IMG/VR virus record: IMGVR_UViG_3300010354_000318
Coordinates: 1 to 33,097 of that record
Origin: a virus
Length of the DNA stretch: 33,097 nt
Strand: one strand, 5' to 3'
Shown here: piece by piece, positions 6,760 through 13,997 of the stretch
Layout: the number at the start of each line of letters is the position of its first letter
How positions within the stretch are numbered: position 1 is the stretch's first letter
Program-made: the position numbers and the translations under genes
Notes under the pieces: model-generated
Databases searched by the model: none
Seen by the model: only the letters and a program-made list of their open reading frames with translations
What the model was told of the DNA's origin: nothing

Positions 6760-7352
6760 TAAACGCCAATCTTTTTTCTAGAATCTTTCCAAACTTGAGC
6801 TTTAGTAGCACCGACAAACCTTTCAAGAGGTAAAAACAAAGCTGTTTCCCATTGATTTGGGTCTACGTATAAAAACCTAGACTGAACTTGAATATTTAGG
6901 TAGCGCTTGACACAAGGTTCAAAATATCTAAATCTAGCTGCACTGTTCAAAATGTTATATGAAATTCTAAGTCTTGTTGTTTGATCTTTTTTATCATTAT
7001 TAATAGTATCATACAAAGCATCCATAAGTTTAGCTCTAAGCATGTATGGAAGATAATGCATATTAATACCATAAAATCCATCTTGAACTTTTCTGAATGG
7101 AAAAATCAATGGAAATCTATCAAAGTATAGAAGAGTATCTTTAGTTTTAGCATCATACATAAACAAGAACATCTGACCTATGAAAACTGTACTCATTAAG
7201 TCATTTCTAGATTTTTGAATAACAGTTCTAGGTTCAACTCTTCTTACATTTGTTGTTTGAGTAGAAAACCAGTTTCTAGCTGTTTCCATTTTAGCTGTTT
7301 CCATTCCTCTTGAGACAGCTTGGTTAAACATATCAACAAAATAATTAGGCAT
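6759..7352 (-). CDS. Conserved-looking phage protein of unknown function between gp4 and gp54
   Basis: I do not assign a family to this 197-aa protein with confidence. It has a helical basic N-terminus (residues 1-50), then a compact globular region with MSTVFIGQMFLFMYDAKTKD, YFDRFPLIFPF and GINMHYLPYMLRAKLMDALY. The end is basic (WKDSRKKIGV). The aromatic and charged composition, with no signal peptide or membrane segment, suggests a soluble virion or assembly protein. Its start overlaps the gp4 reading frame by eight bases and its stop overlaps the gp54 start, so it is translated with both. In T4, gene 4 lies next to gene 2 (DNA end protector), so a gp2-type role is one possibility from position alone. 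A hub subunit such as gp28 is another. Neither is supported by a motif I can name. That it is a real gene is nearly certain. Confidence 0.75.
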   Translation of the reverse strand: MPNYFVDMFNQAVSRGMETAKMETARNWFSTQTTNVRRVEPRTVIQKSRNDLMSTVFIGQMFLFMYDAKTKDTLLYFDRFPLIFPFRKVQDGFYGINMHYLPYMLRAKLMDALYDTINNDKKDQTTRLRISYNILNSAARFRYFEPCVKRYLNIQVQSRFLYVDPNQWETALFLPLERFVGATKAQVWKDSRKKIGV

Positions 7353-7788
7353 AGGTTATTCCAAGCTCATTTTCTGTCATTATAACGAATTTCCATTTTC
7401 TTTCTTCGCAGAATTGTTGAGCTGCTTTCCATTTAGCACTGTTTATACCCCAAGTATACACTTCATTAACATACCTTTTAGTAGTCTTTTTTTGAATTTT
7501 TGGAGGAGTTGTTTGAGACTTGGGTTTAACTTCTATCATTACTGTTTCAATTTGGCCTTGTGAATTTCTTTTCTTTACTAAAAAATCAGGAAAATATCTG
7601 TGAATTTTATTGTCAATAGGTGACCTGTAAGGTATACAAATTTCCTCACTAGCCCATTTTATTACATCAGGATGGTCATCTAAGTACTTCATCAATTTAG
7701 CTTCCCAACTGCTGCGATAAATAATATTTGTTGGATCCCCATTATATTTGGAAGGATTCCTTGGTTTAAAGTATCCCTTATAGCTCAT
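7345..7788 (-). CDS. 4: gp4-like head completion protein with PD-(D/E)XK nuclease-type motif
   Basis: The 147-aa protein begins MSYKGYFKPRNPSKYNGDPT and continues NIIYRSSWEAKLMKYLD, closely resembling T4 gp4 (gp50), which is required to complete filled heads before tail joining. The fold-level pattern is that of TnsA/PD-(D/E)XK nucleases: Glu29 in RSSWE, Asp68 in YFPDFLV and Glu86-Val-Lys88 in MIEVKPK. All candidate catalytic residues are present, so the protein could cleave or trim packaged DNA ends; that is inference. It is the first gene of the leftward operon. The ATG has no clear ribosome site, and a late-promoter-like CATAAATA at 7795-7802 would place the transcript start directly at the ATG. 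Its length is close to that of the T4 protein (about 150 aa). Confidence 0.9.
   Translation of the reverse strand: MSYKGYFKPRNPSKYNGDPTNIIYRSSWEAKLMKYLDDHPDVIKWASEEICIPYRSPIDNKIHRYFPDFLVKKRNSQGQIETVMIEVKPKSQTTPPKIQKKTTKRYVNEVYTWGINSAKWKAAQQFCEERKWKFVIMTENELGITYA
7716..7723 (+). promoter_or_regulatory. Candidate late promoter for the gp48 baseplate operon
   Basis: GATAAATA fits the NATAAATA late-promoter pattern of T4-like marine phages and would start transcription near 7729, giving gp48 a leader of about 71 bases with AGGA before the ATG at 7800. It lies inside the antisense gp4 coding region, over codons for the IIYR stretch. The pattern also arises by chance in AT-rich coding sequence. 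It is listed because the first gene of the rightward operon otherwise has no visible promoter in the 11-base gap. Confidence 0.35.
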
Positions 7789-7794
7789 AGGAAA

Positions 7795-7802
7795 TATTTA
7801 TG
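7795..7802 (-). promoter_or_regulatory. Candidate late promoter for the leftward gp4-to-GH19 operon
   Basis: On the minus strand the sequence reads CATAAATATTTCCT followed by the gp4 ATG. With T4 late-promoter spacing the transcript would start at about 7789, one base before the start codon, giving an effectively leaderless gp4 mRNA. The element overlaps the gp48 start codon on the other strand. It is the only late-type element in the 11-base gap between the divergent operons. Confidence 0.4.
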
Positions 7803-8861
7803 GCGTACTTCTCTAAAGCTGCAGCTGCTGTAGCAGGTTTCTCTGCAGGTGTAGCATTAGCTGATAAAATAGGTGGAATAGTTTCACAAACGACACAAGC
7901 ATTCAATAAAGTAAAGTTTGGAGATGTTTCAGGAGCTGCTTCTGCTGCTGGTTTGAAACCTATTACTAAATTTAAGCCTAACGATTTTCCTACAAATCCA
8001 AGTAAATTTGCTACAGATGCTACTAAATCAGCTTTATCTCAACCAGATAAATTCACAGTTATCACATATCCAGAAGATATTGGAAAATACTTTATAAAAT
8101 TGTCTTTTTTATCATACAAGAAAGCAGAACCACTTTCTATAGCTGAAGACAATCCTACTCTTGTAGTTGTTTTACCTATACCCACTAATCTAAATGATAA
8201 TTTTTCTGTAAGTTATAACGATGCTAAACTTGGTCCAGTTATGGGTGCTTTAGTGGAAACAGGAAGAAATATTCTAGAAGGTAAGCAAGACTTAGCTTCT
8301 AAAGAAACTGCGAAAACAATAATGGGGGCAGCAGCTGTAGGGGTTAGAGGTGAAGTTGGGAGGCTAGGAGGTGAGACGCTTTTAGCAAATATTGATAAAG
8401 TAACTGGTGCTGTGCCTAATCCTCACTTAGCTGCTATTTTTCAAGATATAGGATTGAGAGAGCATTCATTTTCATTTAGATTTTCACCAAAAAATTCTAA
8501 AGAAAGTCAAGTACTGAAAACTCTTATTTTTAATATTAAAAAGAGAATTTTACCAGGTACAGCTGGAGGAGACAGCAAAACAGGTCCTTTGTTTACATTT
8601 CCAGACGTAGTTGATATAACTTTTGGTCCTAGTGAGGATATTCCTTATATGTTTGAAAGATGTGTTGTAACTTCATTTGCTGTGAATTATTCCCCAAATG
8701 GTACACCTTCATTTTTCAAAGATGGAAGTCCGACAGATATAGAAATGAACATTTCATTTAAAGAAATTAGAGTTATCACGAGAGATAACCTTACAAAACA
8801 ACAACAATCAGATTTTCTTAATACACAAAAGCAGTATAGTCAAACTTTTAATGCGATTTAA
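7800..8861 (+). CDS. 48: gp48-like baseplate tail-tube cap
   Basis: The 353-aa protein has an Ala/Gly-rich N-terminus (AYFSKAAAAVAGFSAGVALA) and then FTVITYPEDIGKYFIKLSF, the strongly conserved opening of gp48 in T4-like phages. The middle and C-terminal parts carry tube-fold strands: NLNDNFSVSYNDAKLGPVMG, REHSFSFRFSPKNSKES, and TDIEMNISFKEIRVITRDNL near the end. In T4, gp48 caps the baseplate hub and, with gp54, starts the tail tube; the length is close to T4 gp48 (364 aa). A ribosome site AGGA lies seven bases before the ATG. It opens the rightward baseplate operon, divergent from gp4 with an 11-base gap. Residues ~160-200 are richer in Gly/Ala and may be a flexible loop. Confidence 0.92.
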   Translation: MAYFSKAAAAVAGFSAGVALADKIGGIVSQTTQAFNKVKFGDVSGAASAAGLKPITKFKPNDFPTNPSKFATDATKSALSQPDKFTVITYPEDIGKYFIKLSFLSYKKAEPLSIAEDNPTLVVVLPIPTNLNDNFSVSYNDAKLGPVMGALVETGRNILEGKQDLASKETAKTIMGAAAVGVRGEVGRLGGETLLANIDKVTGAVPNPHLAAIFQDIGLREHSFSFRFSPKNSKESQVLKTLIFNIKKRILPGTAGGDSKTGPLFTFPDVVDITFGPSEDIPYMFERCVVTSFAVNYSPNGTPSFFKDGSPTDIEMNISFKEIRVITRDNLTKQQQSDFLNTQKQYSQTFNAI

Positions 8862-8863
8862 CC

Positions 8864-9694
8864 ATGCCAGGATATTTTAATTTTTTTCCTACAACAAGTT
8901 ATGCTAATAACATTGTTACTAATGTTATAGCAAAGGTTAAATTTAATCAAAGTGTTCAAGAAAACTTAGCTATATTCTATCCTTATACGATCATTCAAGG
9001 TGAAAGAGCTGATCAAATAGCAGCAAGAGTTTATGATGATCCTACGTTAGATTGGATAATTTATTTGTCTAATGACATCACAGATCCTTATTATGACTGG
9101 CCTTTAACTCAGGAACAATTTAATCAATATATCATATCAAAGTATGGCTCTATATCAAAAGCTGAAGAGATAGCTTTTTACAGAAACAATTATGCTTCTG
9201 ATGATACTTTGTTATCTCCTTCAAGTTATAATTCTCTTTCAACATCTATAAAGAAATATTACAGTCCTATTATTGGTTTCAATAATCAAGTTGTGTCATA
9301 TCAAAGAAAGTCTCTGGATACAGTTGTAGATACAAATGTAATAGTTTCCCTTTCAGTATCTTCAAATAGTGGATTTATTGTAGGAGAAAAAATAACTCAA
9401 AACTCTAATAGTGGATACATCACATATGTTGGGACTAATAATTTAATTATTAATAAAGTTACAGGAAGTTTTTCAAATAGTAACATAACGGGATTCACAA
9501 CAAATTCAACTGCTTCTGTTACAAGTTCAACTACACTGAATCAATCTATTCCTTTATCAGAGGTTTCTTTTTATTCCCCTGTTACATACTTAACGTACGA
9601 AGAAGAAGTAAACGAATCAAAATATAACATAAGAATACTAGATCGTTCGTACATCGGCAAAGTACAAAAAGACATGAGAGAATTGTTTAGATGA
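8864..9694 (+). CDS. 53: gp53-like baseplate wedge protein with an inserted beta module
   Basis: The first ~100 of 276 residues show the gp53/LysM-like pattern: PYTIIQGERADQIAARVYDD, then PTLDWIIYLSNDITDPYYDW, then LTQEQFNQYIISKYG. T4 gp53 (196 aa) joins the wedges into the baseplate dome. The C-terminus (TYLTYEEEVNESKYNIRILD) also fits the family. Between them, residues ~157-225 form an extra Ser/Thr/Asn-rich module (GFIVGEKITQ, then LIINKVTGSFSNSNITG). Similar modules recur in the gp7-like, gp8 and DUF4815-type proteins of this window and account for most of the extra length over T4 gp53. The gene starts two bases after the gp48 stop without a clear ribosome site, and its stop overlaps the next start (ATGA), so the operon is tightly coupled. 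Confidence 0.92.
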   Translation: MPGYFNFFPTTSYANNIVTNVIAKVKFNQSVQENLAIFYPYTIIQGERADQIAARVYDDPTLDWIIYLSNDITDPYYDWPLTQEQFNQYIISKYGSISKAEEIAFYRNNYASDDTLLSPSSYNSLSTSIKKYYSPIIGFNNQVVSYQRKSLDTVVDTNVIVSLSVSSNSGFIVGEKITQNSNSGYITYVGTNNLIINKVTGSFSNSNITGFTTNSTASVTSSTTLNQSIPLSEVSFYSPVTYLTYEEEVNESKYNIRILDRSYIGKVQKDMRELFR

Positions 9695-10932
9695 AATCGT
9701 ATGAGACTGGCGATGTAACAATTCTTGAACTATTATTAAAAAATAAAAACACCCAAGCAGAAATTAATCCTGCTGATCAAGTTGTTTTCATAGACATATA
9801 CGAAGACTTTAATTCACCTTCAATATATGCTGAAATAACCTTTGATGACAAAATCGGTCTTTTGAGAGACTTTCCTTTAATAGGTGAAGAAGAATTTGAA
9901 ATTACTTTTCAAACTCCTGGTTTAGATTATCCTACAACATATAAATTAAACACATTTGCAGTCAGTGAAGTTCAACAAAATATGAATGGAAAAGGTTATT
10001 CCTATATTCTTAAATGTGTTTCTAAAGAACAACTTACTCAAAGTAATATTAATATTTTACAAAGCTATAACGAAACTATTGATTCAATAGTAAACAATAT
10101 TTTTAGTAGGTATTTACAAACAGATAAAATATTGGATATTGATCCTTGCAAAGGCACAGAAACGATAGTATTTCCAAAATTAAGTCCTTTTGCAGCTATT
10201 GATATGGTTAGAAAGAGAGCTGTAAATCCAAAGTATATTTCTTCATCATATGTGTTTTTTGAAAATCAAGAAGGATTTAAATTTAAATCTATCGAACAGA
10301 TGATGGAAGATGGTAAAGCAAAGATAGGAACAAAAAAGTTTTATTATTACTCAACAACTCAATTAAGTAAAGAAACAGAAGCTCTAAGTTTTAGAAGTAT
10401 TATCGAATATGAAAATATTGGAAGAACAGATCTAACTGACATCATTCAAGATGGTGGTATTAAAAATAGAGTTAAAGTTTTCGATATCTTTACAAAATCC
10501 CAAAAAGATACTGAATTTGATTTATCTAAAAAGTTTCAATCACTAGTTAATATTGATAATAAAAATTCCCTTAACATAACAGATAGTGCTATACAACAAT
10601 TTGCTAATAAACCAACATTTAATTTCTTTATTCCAAAAGATTCAAATAGAAATGAAAATTTTCTTGAAGATATGATGGGTGCCAAGCAATCGTTTCTCAA
10701 ATTATTTAATTCTAATTATGTAAGAGTTTATATTCCTGGTGATTCTTCATTAAAGGCAGGTGATGTGGTAGAGCTTAATTTGCCTGAAGCTTCTGGCACT
10801 ACCGAAGTAAAATCTGATGATGATATGGTTGGAGGAAATTACATAGTTTCAAGACTGAGACATAACATTACAACTACAGGCAAAGCAAAGCATTACATTT
10901 CAATGGATTGTAACAAGGTTGGTTTAAGATGA
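9691..10932 (+). CDS. 27: gp27-like baseplate hub protein
   Basis: The 413-aa protein directly precedes gp5 and has the domain feel of the gp27/Mu gp44/VgrG N-terminal hub family. It opens with a beta-rich domain (DQVVFIDIYEDFNSPSIYAE, ITFDDKIGLLRDFPLIGEEE). A segment with KGYSYILKCVSKEQL follows, then a helical insert with NETIDSIVNNIFSRYL, and a second barrel ending with PGDSSLKAGDVVELNLPEA. T4 gp27 (391 aa) forms a trimer that connects the tube to the gp5 needle, so the length and the gp5 neighbour both fit. Both ends overlap adjacent genes (ATGA before, four bases after). Direct residue similarity to T4 gp27 is not obvious by eye, so the call rests on domain pattern and synteny. An equivalent gp44-type hub protein would have the same role. 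Confidence 0.75.
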   Translation: MKSYETGDVTILELLLKNKNTQAEINPADQVVFIDIYEDFNSPSIYAEITFDDKIGLLRDFPLIGEEEFEITFQTPGLDYPTTYKLNTFAVSEVQQNMNGKGYSYILKCVSKEQLTQSNINILQSYNETIDSIVNNIFSRYLQTDKILDIDPCKGTETIVFPKLSPFAAIDMVRKRAVNPKYISSSYVFFENQEGFKFKSIEQMMEDGKAKIGTKKFYYYSTTQLSKETEALSFRSIIEYENIGRTDLTDIIQDGGIKNRVKVFDIFTKSQKDTEFDLSKKFQSLVNIDNKNSLNITDSAIQQFANKPTFNFFIPKDSNRNENFLEDMMGAKQSFLKLFNSNYVRVYIPGDSSLKAGDVVELNLPEASGTTEVKSDDDMVGGNYIVSRLRHNITTTGKAKHYISMDCNKVGLR

Positions 10933-11780
10933 AACAAATAGGAATTGAAGGTTTCTTTTGGTGGTTTGGTGTCGTTGAGGACAGAAAAGATCCCGAAAAA
11001 CTCGGACGAGTTAAAGTAAGAATATACAATTTTCATGGAGATAAGACAGATACCCCTACTAATGATCTTCAATGGGCTTTTATTATAATGCAGCCAACAA
11101 GCGCCAGTAATCAAAAAGTAGGATTATCTCCGACAGGTTTAATGGAAGGATCCACTGTATTTGGTTTTTTTGCTGATGGTCAAAATGGTCAAATGCCAAT
11201 GGTTTTAGGATCTTTGCCAGGAATTCCTGATAAAGATGTTTCTAAACATGATGTTACACCATTAGCTAGAGAAAATAACTCAATAAATAAATCATTAATT
11301 GGTCCTGAACCTTCTAGTTCTTATGGAAGTTTATATCCTTTTAATAGAGTTTATCAGTCTGAGAGTGGTCATGTTATTGAAATCGATGATACACCAAACA
11401 AAGAAAGAATACACATCTATCACAAAACTGGAACTTATACAGAAATAAATTATGACGGTAGAAAAGTATCAAAGATAGTTGACGATAATATTGAAGTTAT
11501 TCTTAAAAACGACATATTATATGTTCAAGGTAATTCAAATACTGAGATTAAGGGTAGCGTTCAAGTAGTTGTTGATGGTAATGTTAATGTAAGAGTAAAG
11601 GGTAATTATTCATTACAGGTTGATGGTGACTTAAAAATAAATGGAAAAACAATTAATTTAAACAATGGAAGTAAAGGTGCTGCTAGAATAGATGATACAG
11701 CAGACACTGGTGATTCTGGTAATCCTCCAGGAACAAATAGAATCGAATCAGGATCATCTACAGTGTTTATAGGCGACTAA
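10929..11780 (+). CDS. 5: gp5-like baseplate hub and needle protein lacking the lysozyme domain
   Basis: Residues 1-~100 are the gp5/VgrG OB-fold domain (FFWWFGVVEDRKDPEKLGRV, STVFGFFADGQNGQMPMVLG). Residues ~140-180 carry ESGHVIEIDDTPNKERIHIY, as in VgrG and gp5 C-terminal regions. From 199 to 238 there are five exact octads of the form (V/I)xGxxxxx, starting VQGNSNTE, IKGSVQVV, VDGNVNVR, VKGNYSLQ and VDGDLKIN. This is the repeat that builds the T4 gp5 triple-stranded beta-helix needle. The 283-aa protein is about half the T4 length (575 aa) because the lysozyme domain between the OB-fold and the needle is missing and the needle is short. It would form the membrane-piercing tip with the gp27-like trimer. 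Wall digestion is probably left to the M15 and GH19 proteins. A short Gly/Asp-rich tail ends the protein. Confidence 0.93.
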   Translation: MKQIGIEGFFWWFGVVEDRKDPEKLGRVKVRIYNFHGDKTDTPTNDLQWAFIIMQPTSASNQKVGLSPTGLMEGSTVFGFFADGQNGQMPMVLGSLPGIPDKDVSKHDVTPLARENNSINKSLIGPEPSSSYGSLYPFNRVYQSESGHVIEIDDTPNKERIHIYHKTGTYTEINYDGRKVSKIVDDNIEVILKNDILYVQGNSNTEIKGSVQVVVDGNVNVRVKGNYSLQVDGDLKINGKTINLNNGSKGAARIDDTADTGDSGNPPGTNRIESGSSTVFIGD

Positions 11781-11781
11781 T

Positions 11782-12210
11782 ATGGCTTTAGTAGTAAGAA
11801 CAATAAAATCAACTCCTAGGTTTGTAAAGCCAGTATTATATTCAGACGTATATACAAATTTTGACGTTGAATTCGTAAAAAAAGACTTATTATCACTAGA
11901 AAACGAAGAATCAGTAAAAACGTCAATAAAAAACATTTTATTGACTAATCGTGGAGAAAGATTTTTTAATCCAACCTTTGGTAGTGATATTAGAAGTATG
12001 TTGTTTGAGAACTACACGCAAGCTACTGAACAAATAATCAGGGATTTAATTAAAACTGCAATTAAAAATTTTGAACCTAGAGCTGACATATTAGATGTTA
12101 AGGTTTTTGGTAATCCTGATAGTAACAGTATGTCAGTTACAATTATTTTTAGCATAATAAATAAATCAGAACCTGTAACATTAGAACTTACTTTAAATAG
12201 GGTCAGATAA
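11782..12210 (+). CDS. 25: gp25-like baseplate wedge protein
   Basis: The 142-aa protein is a clear member of the gp25/lysozyme-like wedge family shared by contractile tails, R-pyocins and type VI secretion (TssE). The core shows SVKTSIKNILLTNRGERFFN, then PTFGSDIRSMLFEN and FEPRADILDV, with the diagnostic EPR motif at residues 98-100. gp25 connects gp6 in the wedge core to the first sheath layer and triggers sheath assembly. Despite the old name it is not known to be a lysozyme. Length agrees with T4 gp25 (132 aa). It begins one base after the gp5 stop and shares a base with the gp6 start (TAATG), indicating coupled translation. The N-terminal ~35 residues are a short extension. Confidence 0.96.
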   Translation: MALVVRTIKSTPRFVKPVLYSDVYTNFDVEFVKKDLLSLENEESVKTSIKNILLTNRGERFFNPTFGSDIRSMLFENYTQATEQIIRDLIKTAIKNFEPRADILDVKVFGNPDSNSMSVTIIFSIINKSEPVTLELTLNRVR

Positions 12211-13997
12211 TGGCAAACACCAGTATTGATCTGGTTGGATTAGATTTCAACTCAATCAAAACTAATTTAAAAACCTATCTTAAAAATAACACAGCTTTCA
12301 AAGATGTGGATTTTGACGGATCAAACATTAGCGTTTTAATTGATCTTCTATCATACAATACCTATTTAAATTCATTTTATACTAATATGGTAGCAAGTGA
12401 AATGTTTATTGATACTGCTTCTTTAAGAGACAGTGTCGTTTCTCATGCTAAAGCTCTCAATTATACTCCAAGATCTTTTGTTTCTGCAAGTGCAAATGTA
12501 ACTATTACAATATCTCCAACCTCCAGTACAAATAGTGTAGTAATTCCAAAAGGAACTTCATTCACTTCAAGAGTTGGTTCAAATACGTTTACATTTACAA
12601 CCAATGAAAATTTAGTTCTGAGCAATCCAAATAATAATGTATTTACTTCAAATATCATTTTGTACGAAGGTAATTATGTAACTGATTCATTTGTCATGAA
12701 TTATAGTAACACATCTCAACGATTTGTGATGTCTAATCCTACAATAGATACAAGTAGTTTGTCTGTTACTGTAATAGAAGATAATGGTGATAATAGTATA
12801 TCTTATACTAAATCTTCTAGTTTAGTGGGAATGACTTCAGTTTCAAATAATTATTTTGTTGAAGCTGCAGAAAATCAACAATATGAAATTAGGTTTGGTG
12901 ATAATGTATTTGGAAGAAAACCAAAAGATGGATCTGTAATAGTAACTGAATATAGAATCAGTAGTGGTGAGTTACCAAATGGTGCTTCATCATTTACTAA
13001 TGATGGAAGTATCGATGGTCATTCTAATGTTTCATTATCAACGTTGTCAAATGCATCCGGAGGTGCTGTTAATGAAACTATTGAATCAATAAGATATAAT
13101 GCACCTAGAGCTTTTCAAACACAAAATAGAGCTGTAACAGCTTCGGACTATGAAACTATTTTGAAGTCAAATTTTTCTGATATTCAAACTATTTCAGCTT
13201 ATGGTGGTGAAAGTTTAGTTCCACCTCAGTTTGGTAAAGTTTTTATTTCTGTTGATGTCGTTAATGCTGATGGTACCCCTGAAAATAGAATAGATGCTTT
13301 CTCAAATTTTATAAAGGATAAAACACCACTTTCTATCGATGTAGTGTTTGTAAATCCTGATTTTTTATATGCTGAAATTGTTAGTGATGTGAAATACAAT
13401 GTTAATATAACTTCAAAACTTGAAAATGACATAAAGACCCTCGTACTTTCAAAAATTAGTTCTTACAATCTTAACAATCTTAATGGATTTAAAAAGACAT
13501 TATTTTACAGTAAATTAATTAAAGAAATAGACTCTGCAGATTCAAGCATTGTAAGTAATAACACTAACATAAGAGCTATTAAGAAAATTACTCCCGTATT
13601 AAACAAAATTCAAAGTTATGAAATAGAATTTGGATTTCCTTTGATAAGAGAAACTGGAATAGACTTAAGAATTGAAGAAACACACTATGGTCATACCATC
13701 AGAACATCAGCGTTTACCTTTAATGGGTTCAGAAGTATAATCGTTGATGATACCACTGGGAAGCTCTTTATAGCAAAACTATCATCTAATTTAATTGATC
13801 TTGAAAGACAAATTGGTACAATCGATTATGAAAATGGAATCTTAATAGTTGAAAACCTTAATGTTTCTGCATTTGAGGGATCATCTATAAAATTTTTTGC
13901 CGTGCCTTTGGATAAAGATTTTTCTAGTACAAAGAATGTTATCCTATCAATAGCTGATGAAGACATTAGTGTGAAAATTACTCCTGTTAAGATATGA
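12210..13997 (+). CDS. 6: gp6-like baseplate wedge protein (baseplate J family)
   Basis: The 595-aa protein matches T4 gp6 (660 aa). The N-terminus has LVGLDFNSIKTNLKTYLKNN, DGSNISVLIDLLSYNTYLN and SLRDSVVSHAKALNYTPRS, the conserved opening of gp6/GpJ proteins. The central part carries YEIRFGDNVFGRKPKDGSVI and then NAPRAFQTQNRAVTASDYET, the signature of the family. The C-terminal third holds the dimerisation region and beta strands that contact gp7/gp25. In T4, gp6 dimers form the inner ring that holds the six wedges together. The stop overlaps the next start (ATGA). Nothing appears broken. It is the strongest anchor for calling this operon a T4-type baseplate. Confidence 0.95.
   Translation: MANTSIDLVGLDFNSIKTNLKTYLKNNTAFKDVDFDGSNISVLIDLLSYNTYLNSFYTNMVASEMFIDTASLRDSVVSHAKALNYTPRSFVSASANVTITISPTSSTNSVVIPKGTSFTSRVGSNTFTFTTNENLVLSNPNNNVFTSNIILYEGNYVTDSFVMNYSNTSQRFVMSNPTIDTSSLSVTVIEDNGDNSISYTKSSSLVGMTSVSNNYFVEAAENQQYEIRFGDNVFGRKPKDGSVIVTEYRISSGELPNGASSFTNDGSIDGHSNVSLSTLSNASGGAVNETIESIRYNAPRAFQTQNRAVTASDYETILKSNFSDIQTISAYGGESLVPPQFGKVFISVDVVNADGTPENRIDAFSNFIKDKTPLSIDVVFVNPDFLYAEIVSDVKYNVNITSKLENDIKTLVLSKISSYNLNNLNGFKKTLFYSKLIKEIDSADSSIVSNNTNIRAIKKITPVLNKIQSYEIEFGFPLIRETGIDLRIEETHYGHTIRTSAFTFNGFRSIIVDDTTGKLFIAKLSSNLIDLERQIGTIDYENGILIVENLNVSAFEGSSIKFFAVPLDKDFSSTKNVILSIADEDISVKITPVKI

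Noticed and set aside
11281-12175. Several AATAAATA matches inside gp5 and gp25 on the plus strand
   Set aside because: They are Asn/Lys codon runs in AT-rich coding sequence; the motif alone is too common here to call promoters inside genes without other support.
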